Positions 25,793 to 34,788 of a stretch of 64,000 bases of DNA are shown here, piece after piece (position 1 is the stretch's first letter; each line of letters starts with the position of its first letter). Where the stretch lies: assembly GCF_011601315.1 (NCBI RefSeq), contig NZ_JAAORA010000002.1, positions 62,001 through 126,000 on the forward strand, written 5' to 3'. The DNA comes from Candidatus Chlorobium masyuteum. Lineage in GTDB: Bacteria; Bacteroidota; Chlorobiia; Chlorobiales; Chlorobiaceae. The notes beneath the pieces are model-generated. The model was not told the DNA's origin, did no database searches, and was given only the letters and a program-made list of their open reading frames with translations. Position numbers and translations under genes: made by a program.

Positions 25793-27001
25793 ATGAGGTT
25801 GCATGCAAAGGTAAAATCCGCCCGTTTGAGCAGTGTGCTTTTAGGTGCTGCGCTGGCATTGCCCTCAGGGCAGATGCTCTATGCTGATGCTCCGCCGGAA
25901 CGGGGAGTGGTCAGCATGAAATATCTGAATTATCAGGATAGTCAGTCCGGAGATTCAGCGCTTACAACAGGGATGCAGAGGGATCGGATTGCGGTTAATG
26001 CTTTTACTGTGATGGCAACAGCTCCCATTGCCGGTAAATGGTCAATCGGAACATCGTTCATGGAGGATTCGGTTACGGGGGCATCTCCGGCCTACCACTC
26101 CTCGGGTTTTCCGGCCAATAACGCGGTATCGGGAGCATCCGGGGAGATTCGTTATGCCGGTGATCTCAATCTCACCCGGTACTTTTCACAGGGAACGCTT
26201 GGTGCTGCTCTCAGTTATTCGAAAGAGTCTGATTACATCTCCCGCAGCGCCTCTTTGCAGGGGAGCTGGTCGACAGAGGACAAAAATACAACGTTTACTC
26301 TCGGCGGAAGTTTTACCGACGACACCATAAAGCTCAATGCTCCGAATGTTGTGGCGGTGAAAAAGCAGGACCGGAATGAAGGGAAGCAGATTTTAGCGGG
26401 CCTGTTGGGCGTTACAAGAGTGTTATCGAAGCGTGATATTGTGCAGCTCAACCTTGGCTACTCAAACGGAAACGGCTATTACACCGACCCCTACAAGGAT
26501 CCGGACCAGAGACCGAGGGATCGCAATAACATGACCCTTTTGACCCGGTGGAACCACCATTTCGATGGCAGCGACGGTACCATAAGGCTCTCCTGGCGTT
26601 ATTACACCGACTCTTTCGGTATTCGGGCGCATACGCTTGGGGGTGAATATGTACAGCCGTTGCATCATGGCTGGACAATAACACCGTTGCTTCGACTCTA
26701 TACACAGTCCGGGGCTGATTTTTATGTGGCAGCCGGCCCGGCAGAGCAGGCAAATCCATCAACAGCCACACCACCTCCTGCCGGTGCACTCTTTTATACG
26801 GAAGATCAGCGGCTTTCGGCTTTTGGCGCTGTTACGGCCGGGGTGAAGATAAGCAAGCAATTGAGCCGTGACTGGCTGGTTGATTTGAAGTTCGAAAAGT
26901 ATGAACAGCGTCAACAGTGGGCTCTTTTTGGTAACGGCGATCCGGGAGTGACGGCTTTCCATGCCAGAAGTGTTCAGGCCGGAGTTTCACGGCAGTTCTG
27001 A
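25793..27001 (+). CDS. DUF3570-family outer-membrane-type protein
   Basis: A 402-residue exported protein with a signal peptide (LSSVLLGAALALPSGQMLYA). The body is a chain of amphipathic beta strands, many with alternating aromatic residues, ending in the C-terminal pattern VQAGVSRQF with a terminal Phe, as in outer-membrane barrels. The sequence fits DUF3570, a family often encoded with ApbE flavin transferases, small lipoproteins and thioredoxins. Its function is unknown. A GTG three bases upstream of the ATG is an alternative start. The ApbE gene follows after about 100 bases. Confidence 0.72.
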   Translation: MRLHAKVKSARLSSVLLGAALALPSGQMLYADAPPERGVVSMKYLNYQDSQSGDSALTTGMQRDRIAVNAFTVMATAPIAGKWSIGTSFMEDSVTGASPAYHSSGFPANNAVSGASGEIRYAGDLNLTRYFSQGTLGAALSYSKESDYISRSASLQGSWSTEDKNTTFTLGGSFTDDTIKLNAPNVVAVKKQDRNEGKQILAGLLGVTRVLSKRDIVQLNLGYSNGNGYYTDPYKDPDQRPRDRNNMTLLTRWNHHFDGSDGTIRLSWRYYTDSFGIRAHTLGGEYVQPLHHGWTITPLLRLYTQSGADFYVAAGPAEQANPSTATPPPAGALFYTEDQRLSAFGAVTAGVKISKQLSRDWLVDLKFEKYEQRQQWALFGNGDPGVTAFHARSVQAGVSRQF

Positions 27002-27102
27002 GTAAAATGCAGCAAAGAGTATGAATTTCAGATGTACATGGCAGTTGTGAACCTGCCCTGCAGGGGCGCTTGACTCCCGGTCGTTCTACAAAAAAAGCAG
27101 TT

Positions 27103-27990
27103 ATGAATATTTTTCGTTTTCGCTTTCAGGCAATGAAGAGCAATTGTGAAGTCGTCCTTGTTGCCGAAAGCAAGAATAAAGGACAGGCAATAGCCGCACA
27201 TGCAATCGCGGAGGTTTCACGAATTGAGCGTATCTACTCCAGATACCGGCCGGAGAGCATTGTTTCGCGCATCAATGCTGCCGCCGGCAAGGATTCCGTT
27301 TCCTGTGACAGCGAGACCATAACGCTTTTGCAGTATGCGGATAAGCTCTATGAAACCAGTTCAGGGTTATTTGATATCACGTCAGGGGTTTTGCGCAAGG
27401 CCTGGAATTTCAGTGAGGCTGCACTGCCTTCGCCGGAAACACTTACATCGCTGCTTCCCCTTATCGACTGGAAGCGAGTGGAGCAGAAGGATGACCGGGT
27501 GCAACTGCCGGTTGCGGGAATGGAGCTTGATTTCGGCGGCTTCGGCAAAGAGTATGCCGCTGACAGAGCTGCGGCGGTTATTCACGGAAAAGGGGTAAGG
27601 TCCGGATACGTCAATCTTGCCGGTGATATACGGGTTATAGGTCCAAAGCCTGACGGTACGGCCTGGGTTATCGGTATTCAGGATCCGCGTCACCGCGAAA
27701 AAACGATTGCCTCTATCCCGCTTTTTTCCGGCGCACTTGCCACGAGCGGTGATTACGAGCGCTTTTTTGAAGCGGATGGAAAACGATACTGCCATATCAT
27801 CCATCCCCGTACGGGATATCCGGTCACCTATTGGCGTTCGGTAACGGTTGTTGCTCCGTTAGCCATAACGGCGGGGAGTTACTCGACCATCGCAATGCTC
27901 AAGGAGGATGATGGATTGGCTTTCCTCAAGGATTCGGGAATGGACTATCTGGCAGTGGACAAGTTCGGCAGGATTTATCACAATAATTAA
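27103..27990 (+). CDS. apbE: FAD:protein FMN transferase (ApbE family)
   Basis: A 295-residue ApbE-type enzyme, which attaches FMN covalently to Thr/Ser of target proteins using FAD. Family marks include SRYRPESIVSRIN, SGLFDITSGVLRKAW, LDFGGFGKEYAADRA, VNLAGDIRVIG, ALATSGDYERFFE and HIIHPRTGYPV. The ATG at 27103 (MNIFRFRF) fits better than the upstream TTG. Unlike many relatives it shows no signal peptide or lipobox, so either it works in the cytoplasm or the true start has been misread. It lies between DUF3570 and dsbD, a setting that suggests extracytoplasmic flavinylation. The target protein is not obvious in the window. Confidence 0.9.
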   Translation: MNIFRFRFQAMKSNCEVVLVAESKNKGQAIAAHAIAEVSRIERIYSRYRPESIVSRINAAAGKDSVSCDSETITLLQYADKLYETSSGLFDITSGVLRKAWNFSEAALPSPETLTSLLPLIDWKRVEQKDDRVQLPVAGMELDFGGFGKEYAADRAAAVIHGKGVRSGYVNLAGDIRVIGPKPDGTAWVIGIQDPRHREKTIASIPLFSGALATSGDYERFFEADGKRYCHIIHPRTGYPVTYWRSVTVVAPLAITAGSYSTIAMLKEDDGLAFLKDSGMDYLAVDKFGRIYHNN

Positions 27991-28038
27991 CAGAGCAGAT
28001 TTTATAATATTCACTAACGACCTTGACGCGATAACATT

Positions 28039-29901
28039 ATGACGCATTATTATTTCAGGCGCGCGGCCGCTCTTTTTACTTTTTTTCTGGTACTCTGCGG
28101 TACTGTACGTGCTGCTTATGCGGCTGAGTTTCTTGATCCTGACCAGGCTTTCAAGCTCAGGGCCGAGCTGAGCAGCTCCAAAACGATTTTGCTGAATTGG
28201 GAGATAGCAAAAGGGTACAAGCTTTATCAGGACAAGGTGAAGGCGACGGTTGATGGAGGCGGTGCGAAGCTTCAGAATCCCGTTATGCCGAAGGCAATAT
28301 TGTATACTGACCCGACAACAAACGAAAAGCTTGCTATCTATCATGACAAGCTGTCGGTTACAGCGCCTGTTGCAAAAACGGACGGCATATTTACGCTCAA
28401 TGTCGAGTATCAGGGGTGCGCCGAAGACGGTCTCTGCTATCCGCCTATAACCAAAAGCTTCACAGTTGATCCTTCAAAGCCCGGAGTACTGGCTGTGGCA
28501 GGTGAACAGCCGGTTGCCGATGCCGGATCAGTTACTCCTCCTGCAGACAGTGCAGCAGCGCCATCATCAGTTGCACCGACGGAGGTAAAGCAGGCCGATA
28601 ACGATCTGAATCTGGCGAAATCAACCCTTGCCGGAGGAAGTCTCTGGAAAATAGCCCTTGCATTCCTTGCGTTCGGGCTGCTGCTCTCCTTTACTCCCTG
28701 TGTACTGCCCATGATCCCCATTCTCTCGTCGATTATTGTCGGTGAGGGAGATGTTACCCGTCGTCGCAGTTTTTTAATGGCGCTTGCCTACTGTCTGGGA
28801 ATGGCGCTGGTTTATACCTCTCTTGGTGTTGCCGCCGGACTTGCCGGTGAGGGACTTGCCGGGGCTTTGCAGAAGCCATGGGTACTGATGGTTTTTGCGC
28901 TTCTGCTTGTGACGCTCTCGCTCTCGATGTTTGATGTCTATCAGCTTCAGATGCCTGCTTCCATACAGAACAAGCTCAACAAAACTTCAGGAAACCTCAA
29001 GGGCGGTCGATTTGTCGGTGTGTTTTTGATGGGCTCCCTTTCGGCACTGATTGTCGGGCCGTGCGTTGCTGCGCCGCTTGCAGGAACGCTTGTCTATATC
29101 AGCCAGACGAAAGATGTTGTTATTGGCGGACTGGCTCTTTTTTCAATGGCCATGGGTATGAGTGTTCCGCTTCTGCTGGTCGGATTGTCAGCAGGCAGTC
29201 TTCTTCCCCGCGCCGGAGCATGGATGATCGGCGTGAAATATGTTTTCGGTCTTCTGCTGATTGCTGTTGCCATCTGGATGGTCTCTCCGGTGATTCCGGC
29301 TCAGGCGGTCATGATTGCATGGGGTGCGTTTACTATTCTTTGTGCGGTCTTTCTTGGAGTTTTCGATAAACATGCCGAAAAATCTACAATTGCCCAGAAG
29401 TTCGGCAAAGCCTTTGGTCTTGTACTCTTTATTATTGGCGTACTGGAGCTTGTTGGTGCGACTTCAGGCGGAACCGATGTCCTGAAACCGCTCTCAGGTT
29501 TTCACGCCTCTGCGGTTTCTGCTTCAGGTGATGAGAAGCGGGTTACTTTCACACAGATCCGCTCTGCAGCAGAGCTTGATCAGGCCCTCCAGTCGGCAAA
29601 AAAGCCGGTCATGCTCGATTTTTATGCTGACTGGTGTGTTGCCTGCAAGGAGATGGATAAGTTCACCTTTCATAACCCTGACGTCATTTCGCAGTTCAAC
29701 AATATGACACTGCTTCAGGTTGATGTTACCGCCAACAGTGCTGATGACCGTGAATTGATGAAACGCTTCGGGTTGTTCGGCCCTCCCGGCATGATCTTTT
29801 TTGATGCATCAGGCAAGGAGATTCCGGACAGCAGAGTTATCGGTTTTCTTGAAGCACCTGCTTTTTCCACTCATCTCAGCAAGTTTGTGACAGGCAGCTG
29901 A
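28039..29901 (+). CDS. dsbD: Protein-disulfide reductase DsbD
   Basis: A 620-residue thiol-disulfide transporter that carries reducing power from cytoplasmic thioredoxin across the membrane. Domains in order: signal peptide (to about 30), periplasmic N-terminal domain with the redox pair in GCAEDGLCYPP, about eight membrane helices with FTPCVLPMIPIL and GPCVAAPLAGTLVY, and a C-terminal thioredoxin fold with DWCVACKEMD. All three Cys pairs are intact. It follows apbE by about 50 bases. In green sulfur bacteria it could supply electrons for cytochrome c maturation or other periplasmic thiol enzymes. Confidence 0.94.
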   Translation: MTHYYFRRAAALFTFFLVLCGTVRAAYAAEFLDPDQAFKLRAELSSSKTILLNWEIAKGYKLYQDKVKATVDGGGAKLQNPVMPKAILYTDPTTNEKLAIYHDKLSVTAPVAKTDGIFTLNVEYQGCAEDGLCYPPITKSFTVDPSKPGVLAVAGEQPVADAGSVTPPADSAAAPSSVAPTEVKQADNDLNLAKSTLAGGSLWKIALAFLAFGLLLSFTPCVLPMIPILSSIIVGEGDVTRRRSFLMALAYCLGMALVYTSLGVAAGLAGEGLAGALQKPWVLMVFALLLVTLSLSMFDVYQLQMPASIQNKLNKTSGNLKGGRFVGVFLMGSLSALIVGPCVAAPLAGTLVYISQTKDVVIGGLALFSMAMGMSVPLLLVGLSAGSLLPRAGAWMIGVKYVFGLLLIAVAIWMVSPVIPAQAVMIAWGAFTILCAVFLGVFDKHAEKSTIAQKFGKAFGLVLFIIGVLELVGATSGGTDVLKPLSGFHASAVSASGDEKRVTFTQIRSAAELDQALQSAKKPVMLDFYADWCVACKEMDKFTFHNPDVISQFNNMTLLQVDVTANSADDRELMKRFGLFGPPGMIFFDASGKEIPDSRVIGFLEAPAFSTHLSKFVTGS

Positions 29902-29972
29902 TCGCTTCCGGCTGAACAGATTACTGGATTCCAGCGCCAAACGGTCATGCTCCGCTCTGCTCTATCCTCTTT

Positions 29973-30018
29973 TCGCCCTGCTTCCGCCCCAAGACGGAAA
30001 CAGGGCGAGCTGTTTTCA
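29973..30018 (+). terminator. Intrinsic terminator of dsbD
   Basis: TCGCCCTG at 29973-29980 pairs with CAGGGCGA at 30001-30008; inside it TTCCG and CGGAA form a second stem. A short T-run (GCTGTTTT) follows. It starts 72 bases after the dsbD stop. Confidence 0.7.
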
Positions 30019-30124
30019 GTCACACAACCCATTCATCTGGCTGGTTGTTTGAACAGTTCTGCTTATCTTTTCTGGTCATGGGTCCGTTACTTCCTGCGGT
30101 GACAGGCAATCTAAATGCAGCGGC

Positions 30125-30835
30125 ATGTCTTTTTATACGGAATTTGCACCGTTTTACCCTCAAATTTTCCCTTTCAGAGAGGAGGTTTATCGCTTCCTTC
30201 AGGAGTATGCAGGCGCAACCGGAAGCAAACTGCTTGATGCCGGTTGCGGTCCCGGTTTCTATTGCGGCAGGTTTGCTCTTGATGGTTACCATGTTGCGGG
30301 GGTTGATCTTGATGCAGGGATGATTGCTGCAGCAAAGGAGCGTTTTCCGCTTGCTGCATTCCACTGCATGGATATGACCGCCATAGAGCGCTTTCCCTCA
30401 TCCTTTCAGATGATCTACTCAATCGGTAATGTGCTGGCTCATCTCTCCGGAGGGCAGCTCTCGCTTTTTTTTGCTGCTTTGTATGAGAAACTTGCGGCGG
30501 GAGGCTTCTGGGTTTTTCAGGTCGTGAACTGGGACTATTTTCTGACGTTGCAGGAGTATACCTTTCCGGTAAAAAGCATCGCAACCGGCTCGATGGAGTT
30601 TCATCGCCGATATAGCCACATCTCGCCGGAACAGGTAACTTTTGAGGTGAAGATGATCTCCGGGGGGAAAACGATTTTTCATGAAGAGTCCCCGCTCTAT
30701 CCGCTTTGCGAGGAGGCCTTTTTAAGCCGGCTTACTGCAGCGGGGTTTTCGGTTGAGGGGGTGTATGGCGGTTATGATCGTCAGCCGTTTATAAAGAGCC
30801 GGAGCTCAGCTCTTGTCATGGTTTGCAGAAAGTAA
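30125..30835 (+). CDS. Class I SAM-dependent methyltransferase
   Basis: A 236-residue cytoplasmic methyltransferase. Motif I is LLDAGCGPGFYCGRFA, then HVAGVDLD, CMDMTAIE and a post-motif MIYSIGNVLAHLS, the usual Rossmann order for small-molecule methyltransferases. It ends with KSRSSALVMVCRK. The substrate cannot be deduced. It is an isolated gene after dsbD, convergent with the first RlpA gene; the two stops are only 28 bases apart. Confidence 0.85.
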   Translation: MSFYTEFAPFYPQIFPFREEVYRFLQEYAGATGSKLLDAGCGPGFYCGRFALDGYHVAGVDLDAGMIAAAKERFPLAAFHCMDMTAIERFPSSFQMIYSIGNVLAHLSGGQLSLFFAALYEKLAAGGFWVFQVVNWDYFLTLQEYTFPVKSIATGSMEFHRRYSHISPEQVTFEVKMISGGKTIFHEESPLYPLCEEAFLSRLTAAGFSVEGVYGGYDRQPFIKSRSSALVMVCRK

Positions 30836-30863
30836 TGGCACACGGATGCCGGGAGGAGACTCC

Positions 30864-31337
30864 TCAGTTCCAGGCTTCAATGCGCACATTGGCGGTTCCA
30901 TTGCCGAAAAGCCCGATCTCTCTGGCGGCGGCAGGAGAAACATCAATAATTCGCCCCTTTAAATGAGGTCCCCGGTCGTTGATGCGGACAACAACCTGTT
31001 TTCCGTTATCAAGATTGATCACCCTGACGCTGGTTCCAAAAGGAAGTGAGCGGTGAGCAGCCGTGAAGTGGTTACAGTTAAAGGATTCACCGCTTGCTGT
31101 TTTTCTTCCCTGAAACTTTCGGCTGTAGTAGGAGGCGGTCCCTTCGGCAGCCAAAGCGCGCTCAGGAATAAGGGTGGTTACACCTCGGTTATCCTGCGGG
31201 AACGAAGAGCTGTTTTCAAGGGGAAGTTCAGATACTTCTGCTGCATAGAGTGGTGCGGTATTCAATGCAGGGCAGCAGATAAAGGTAATAATCAGGAGAA
31301 AAGGGAGCCGGCGCATAGATCGTCTGGTTTTCGTCAT
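30864..31337 (-). CDS. RlpA-like septal-ring protein (paralogue 1)
   Basis: A 157-residue exported protein with a signal peptide (FLLIITFICCPALNTAPLYA) and a double-psi beta-barrel domain of the RlpA type: GTASYYSRKFQGRKTASGE, AAHRSLPFGTSVRVIN and [20 protein letters not shown]. RlpA proteins act as lytic transglycosylases on naked glycan or help daughter-cell separation. The Asp in NDRGP and the HRSLPFGT region are conserved. No SPOR domain is present, so septal targeting by denuded glycan is not evident. A second RlpA gene lies directly upstream on the same strand, separated by a terminator hairpin. Confidence 0.88.
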   Translation of the reverse strand: MTKTRRSMRRLPFLLIITFICCPALNTAPLYAAEVSELPLENSSSFPQDNRGVTTLIPERALAAEGTASYYSRKFQGRKTASGESFNCNHFTAAHRSLPFGTSVRVINLDNGKQVVVRINDRGPHLKGRIIDVSPAAAREIGLFGNGTANVRIEAWN

Positions 31338-31415
31338 AATGCCAAAAGGTTTGAGCGTTCGTTTAAACGTTTTCTCTTTCGCCTCAATTCATTCAGCGCA
31401 GGCTTCTTCCGCTTG

Positions 31416-31451
31416 TAAACATGAAAAGGCCGGACGGCCTTTTCATGTTTA
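31416..31451 (-). terminator. Long perfect hairpin between the two RlpA genes
   Basis: A perfect 17-bp inverted repeat (31416-31432 and 31435-31451) with a 2-base centre. The stem contains AAAAGGCC and GGCCTTTT, so it is symmetrical and could act on either strand. It lies 65 bases past the stop of the 31516-32019 RlpA gene and should end its transcript. Confidence 0.75.
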
Positions 31452-31515
31452 ATATACAAAACCCTTCACTAACGTCCGAGTGCATCCTGTTTAAACAGGG
31501 ATGAGGAGGCGTCTG

Positions 31516-32019
31516 TCAGGAAGCTGATGATCTGCGGTTGGCGGAACCAATAGTTTCCAGTTTAACCTGGGCGGTTCCTGTTTTCAGTATGCCAAGCTCC
31601 TTTGCTGCACCGATAGAGAGGTCGATAATCCTGCCTTTTACAAATGGTCCACGATCATTGATCCGAACGACAACATCTTTGCCTGTTCGCATATTGGTTA
31701 CTCTTACCCATGTGCCGAAAGGCAGTGAAGGATGGGCTGCGGTCAGTTTGTTCATATTGAAGGTCTCGCCATTTGCCGTTGTACGGCCATGAAACTGATT
31801 GGCGTAGAAGGAGGCTTTCCCTTCACCGACGAGAGTGTTTGCGCGTGATTCTTTATTCAGTGGTGAGATGCTCTGCTGCGCTGCTTCTGCAGAGCTGTAG
31901 AAAGGATTATATCGTTCGGTTATTCCGGAGAAAATCGAACCGCTCGTATTGACCGAAAGAGTGGCCAACATCAGAGCTATTACAAATGATAGGTTGATAA
32001 CTTGTTTTTCATGCTTCAT
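31516..32019 (-). CDS. RlpA-like septal-ring protein (paralogue 2)
   Basis: A 167-residue exported protein closely related to the downstream RlpA. The signal segment ([18 protein letters not shown]) is followed by a variable linker and the double-psi barrel: [35 protein letters not shown] and [20 protein letters not shown]. As with its neighbour there is no SPOR domain. The pair looks like a tandem duplication whose linkers and signal peptides have diverged, while the barrel and the RINDRGP motif are kept. Each copy appears to have its own transcript. Confidence 0.88.
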   Translation of the reverse strand: MKHEKQVINLSFVIALMLATLSVNTSGSIFSGITERYNPFYSSAEAAQQSISPLNKESRANTLVGEGKASFYANQFHGRTTANGETFNMNKLTAAHPSLPFGTWVRVTNMRTGKDVVVRINDRGPFVKGRIIDLSIGAAKELGILKTGTAQVKLETIGSANRRSSAS

Positions 32020-32634
32020 AAACTCGGGGTTTGGTTGCCCGTCATCGTGACGGAATCCAGGGAGTGATGATTCGAAATGAATAAAAATCGATAATCCATT
32101 CAGTTCCCCGGCACCTCTTAATATACAGAAATAAAATCATAATAAGCAATTATTACGCAAAGCCTTTTAAATACAGGGGTTTCGAGCCATTTTGAGGGAT
32201 AATTCGCATGTTAATGGCTATAATTCATCCTTCGAATGAGCTCTTGCTGTTTTCGCGATACCCGGCAGTAAATCCTCATTTTATTCTTTATTGTGGATAA
32301 TATTCATCCCGGGTGAGTCGGCTGCTGTTATGTTTTTTTACGCACACTCTCCGGGGGTTGTTTCTGGATTCTGAAAGGATGGTGATCAATGCTCTGCTGC
32401 AGATCGCTGTCCGGTCAGCCGTATTGTTCGATTGCGCAACTATTGTCTATATTGAGCACTCGATATTTTGTTCTGTAACGGTATGGTAACGGTGTGCAAT
32501 AGAACGGTCTGTTCTCCTCTTTCATGGGTGTGGTGGCAGTTGCAATCCTTTGTATTTTAGGATTAATTGGCTTTATTGTTGTTTTTATCAGGCATGAGGC
32601 CTGAGTTATATTATTTTTTTTTGAGAAGATAATC
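32020..32634. other. Long divergent spacer between rlpA and kup
   Basis: About 615 bases with promoters for the RlpA gene (minus) and kup (plus). A possible plus-strand promoter is at 32424-32453. A small stem (TCAGGC 32588-32593 / GCCTGA 32599-32604) followed by a T-run sits just before kup and could act in leader control. I looked for a c-di-AMP riboswitch and saw no match. No convincing ORF is present. Confidence 0.4.
32424..32453 (+). promoter_or_regulatory. Possible kup promoter
   Basis: TTGTTC at 32424-32429 and TATATT at 32448-32453 with an 18-base spacer. This resembles a sigma-70 promoter and would give a leader of about 175 bases before kup. It is a weak call because the region is AT-rich. 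Confidence 0.3.
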
Positions 32635-34548
32635 ATGTCAATAATGTCTGAAGAGCCAGGTTCGGGTTCCCATTCAGAACCTTCCGGCTTTAAACGGCTT
32701 GCCGGCCTCTCTCTTGCTGCTCTCGGTGTGGTATTCGGTGATATCGGAACCAGTCCCCTCTATGCTGTTCGTGAGTGTTTCCATGGCGATTATGGTATCC
32801 CTGTTACAGAAGGCAATGTTCTCGGAGTGCTCTCCCTGCTTGTCTGGTCGCTCTTGCTGATTGTCAGTCTGAAATACCTGACATTTATTATGAAGGCGGA
32901 TAATGACGGTGAGGGCGGTATTCTGGCCCTTACAGCACTGATCATTACCCAGAGCAAGAAAATCGGTCGTGAACGCTGGTTTCTGGTGGCGATTGGTCTT
33001 TTCGGTGCGGCGCTGCTCTATGGTGACGGTATGATTACGCCGGCCATATCGGTTCTCAGTGCCGTTGAAGGTGTTCAGATTATTGCACCGGCATTCAAGG
33101 ATCTGGTTATTCCTGTCACCATAGCGGTGCTTGCTCTCCTTTTTTTCTTCCAGCATCACGGCACAGCAAGGGTCGGAGCCCTTTTCGGTCCGATTATCTT
33201 TGTCTGGTTTGCGGTTATCGGAGTGCTCGGACTTGTGGAAATTATTCGTTATCCGCAGATTCTGCAGGCAATTCTGCCCTGGTATGGTATCTCTTTCATT
33301 TTAGGCAATCAGCTCCAGGGTTTTATGGTGCTCGGTGCGGTTTTCCTCTCGGTTACGGGTGCCGAGGCACTCTATGCTGATATGGGTCATTTTGGACGGC
33401 GCCCCATCCGGATGACCTGGGTAGTGCTTGTGCTTCCGGCTTTACTGCTTAACTATTTCGGCCAGGGAGCGCTGCTCCTGGAATTTCCGCAGGAGTCTCA
33501 TCATCCCTTTTACGGGCTTGTACCGGAGTGGGCAATGATTCCTATGGTGATTCTTGCAACATCCGCAACGATTATTGCCTCGCAGGCCCTGATCACCGGA
33601 GTCTTCTCCTTGACCCAGCAGGCGATCCAGCTTGGTTATCTTCCCCGCCTGACGGTGACGCATACCTCTGCCAAGCATATGGGACAAATTTATGTTCCGG
33701 CGGCAAACTGGTCGCTTATGATTGCAACCATCAGTCTGGTTGCCGGTTTCGGATCATCCAGCAAGCTTGCTGCGGCATATGGCGTTGCCGTTACTGCAAC
33801 CATGCTGATCTCCACCATCCTCTTTTACTATGTTGCCCGTGATCTCTGGAAGTGGAACAATGTGGCGCTCACGATTATGATCAGCTGTTTTGCTGTGATC
33901 GATATCTCCTTTTTCGGGGCAAGTATGACCAAGCTTTTCCATGGAGCCTGGTTTCCCCTTGTGATCGGCCTGGTTGTCTTTACCATTATGCTGACATGGA
34001 AACAGGGTCGCACTCTGCTTTTACAGCAGTTGCAGGATCGCACCCTGACGGTTGAAGAGTTCATGCAGAGTCTTTCGCTGCAGCAGCCTCAGCGGGTAAC
34101 CGGTCAGGCGGTCTATCTTACGGCCAATCCGGATGTCATACCAATCGCCATGCTCCACAATCTTCGTCATAACAAGGTACTGCATTCGGAGGTGGCACTT
34201 TTTCATTTCAGTACAGAGCGGGTACCGAGGGTGCCGAACAGCCGCAAGGTTGAGGTTGTCAAGCTGGGCGATGGTTTTTTCAAGGTTGTTGCCCGCTTCG
34301 GTTTTCTTGAGTATCCCAATATTCGCCAGGTTATAGCTCTGGCCAATCATCAGGGGCTGCATTTCAAACCGGCAGCCATCAGCTTTTTTCTCAGTCGTGA
34401 GAAAATTGTTGCCGGACTGAAGACGAAGATGATTTTATGGCGGAAAAAGCTTTTTGCCCTGATGGCGCGAAATGCACTCAGTGCTACAGCCTACTATGAT
34501 CTGCCATCCGGTCAGGTTATTGAGATAGGTCTTCTGGTGCAGATCTGA
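32635..34548 (+). CDS. kup: Kup-type potassium uptake transporter
   Basis: A 637-residue inner-membrane K+/H+ symporter of the KUP/HAK family. The N-terminus has the family signature LSLAALGVVFGDIGTSPLYAVRE, followed by about twelve membrane helices to residue 450 and a hydrophilic cytoplasmic tail of about 180 residues with PAISFFLSREKI, typical of Kup. Length is normal (about 620-640). GAGAAG lies 6 bases before the ATG. The gene stands alone. Confidence 0.95.
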   Translation: MSIMSEEPGSGSHSEPSGFKRLAGLSLAALGVVFGDIGTSPLYAVRECFHGDYGIPVTEGNVLGVLSLLVWSLLLIVSLKYLTFIMKADNDGEGGILALTALIITQSKKIGRERWFLVAIGLFGAALLYGDGMITPAISVLSAVEGVQIIAPAFKDLVIPVTIAVLALLFFFQHHGTARVGALFGPIIFVWFAVIGVLGLVEIIRYPQILQAILPWYGISFILGNQLQGFMVLGAVFLSVTGAEALYADMGHFGRRPIRMTWVVLVLPALLLNYFGQGALLLEFPQESHHPFYGLVPEWAMIPMVILATSATIIASQALITGVFSLTQQAIQLGYLPRLTVTHTSAKHMGQIYVPAANWSLMIATISLVAGFGSSSKLAAAYGVAVTATMLISTILFYYVARDLWKWNNVALTIMISCFAVIDISFFGASMTKLFHGAWFPLVIGLVVFTIMLTWKQGRTLLLQQLQDRTLTVEEFMQSLSLQQPQRVTGQAVYLTANPDVIPIAMLHNLRHNKVLHSEVALFHFSTERVPRVPNSRKVEVVKLGDGFFKVVARFGFLEYPNIRQVIALANHQGLHFKPAAISFFLSREKIVAGLKTKMILWRKKLFALMARNALSATAYYDLPSGQVIEIGLLVQI

Positions 34549-34788
34549 ATATTGTTGTTGTCTTCCGGCAGACCGGGATCGGGTGTTACCCGACATCCTG
34601 ATCCCTCTCTGTCGTGACTCCGGTTTTGTGCTCCATCCGTCTTGCCCCATCAAACTCCTCACAACACAATAGACCGGGGAGTACAGACACAAGAGAAGAT
34701 CGTTGAACGGTAGTTGTGACGGTGTTTTTATTATGGAAGAGAGTGGCATGAGCGTTATTATGAGGGAATCGTACATACTGATTGAATT
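34549..34788. other. Kup/TerC spacer with hairpin and repeat copy
   Basis: 240 bases. A TCGGGT-GTT-ACCCGA hairpin lies about 35 bases past the kup stop. A segment at about 34619-34667 closely resembles one at 59718-59765 (see repeat entries). A GGGGAGTA motif at 34675-34682 recalls the manganese (yybP-ykoY) riboswitch common before TerC-like genes, but the rest of that consensus was not found. Confidence 0.4.
34619..34667 (+). repeat. Dispersed intergenic repeat, copy A
   Basis: About 50 bases sharing the order CCGGTTT, GCTCCATCCG, CTTGC, TCAAAC, CTCAC with a segment at 59718-59765, roughly 80 percent identical by eye with one small gap. Both copies are intergenic. Confidence 0.5.

Noticed and set aside
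32020-32634. c-di-AMP riboswitch before kup
   Set aside because: Known motifs of the family were not visible in this spacer.
34670-34690. GGGGAGTA motif as a manganese (yybP-ykoY) riboswitch before the TerC-family gene
   Set aside because: Only this short match was seen; the rest of the conserved core and the 3' pairing segment were not found.
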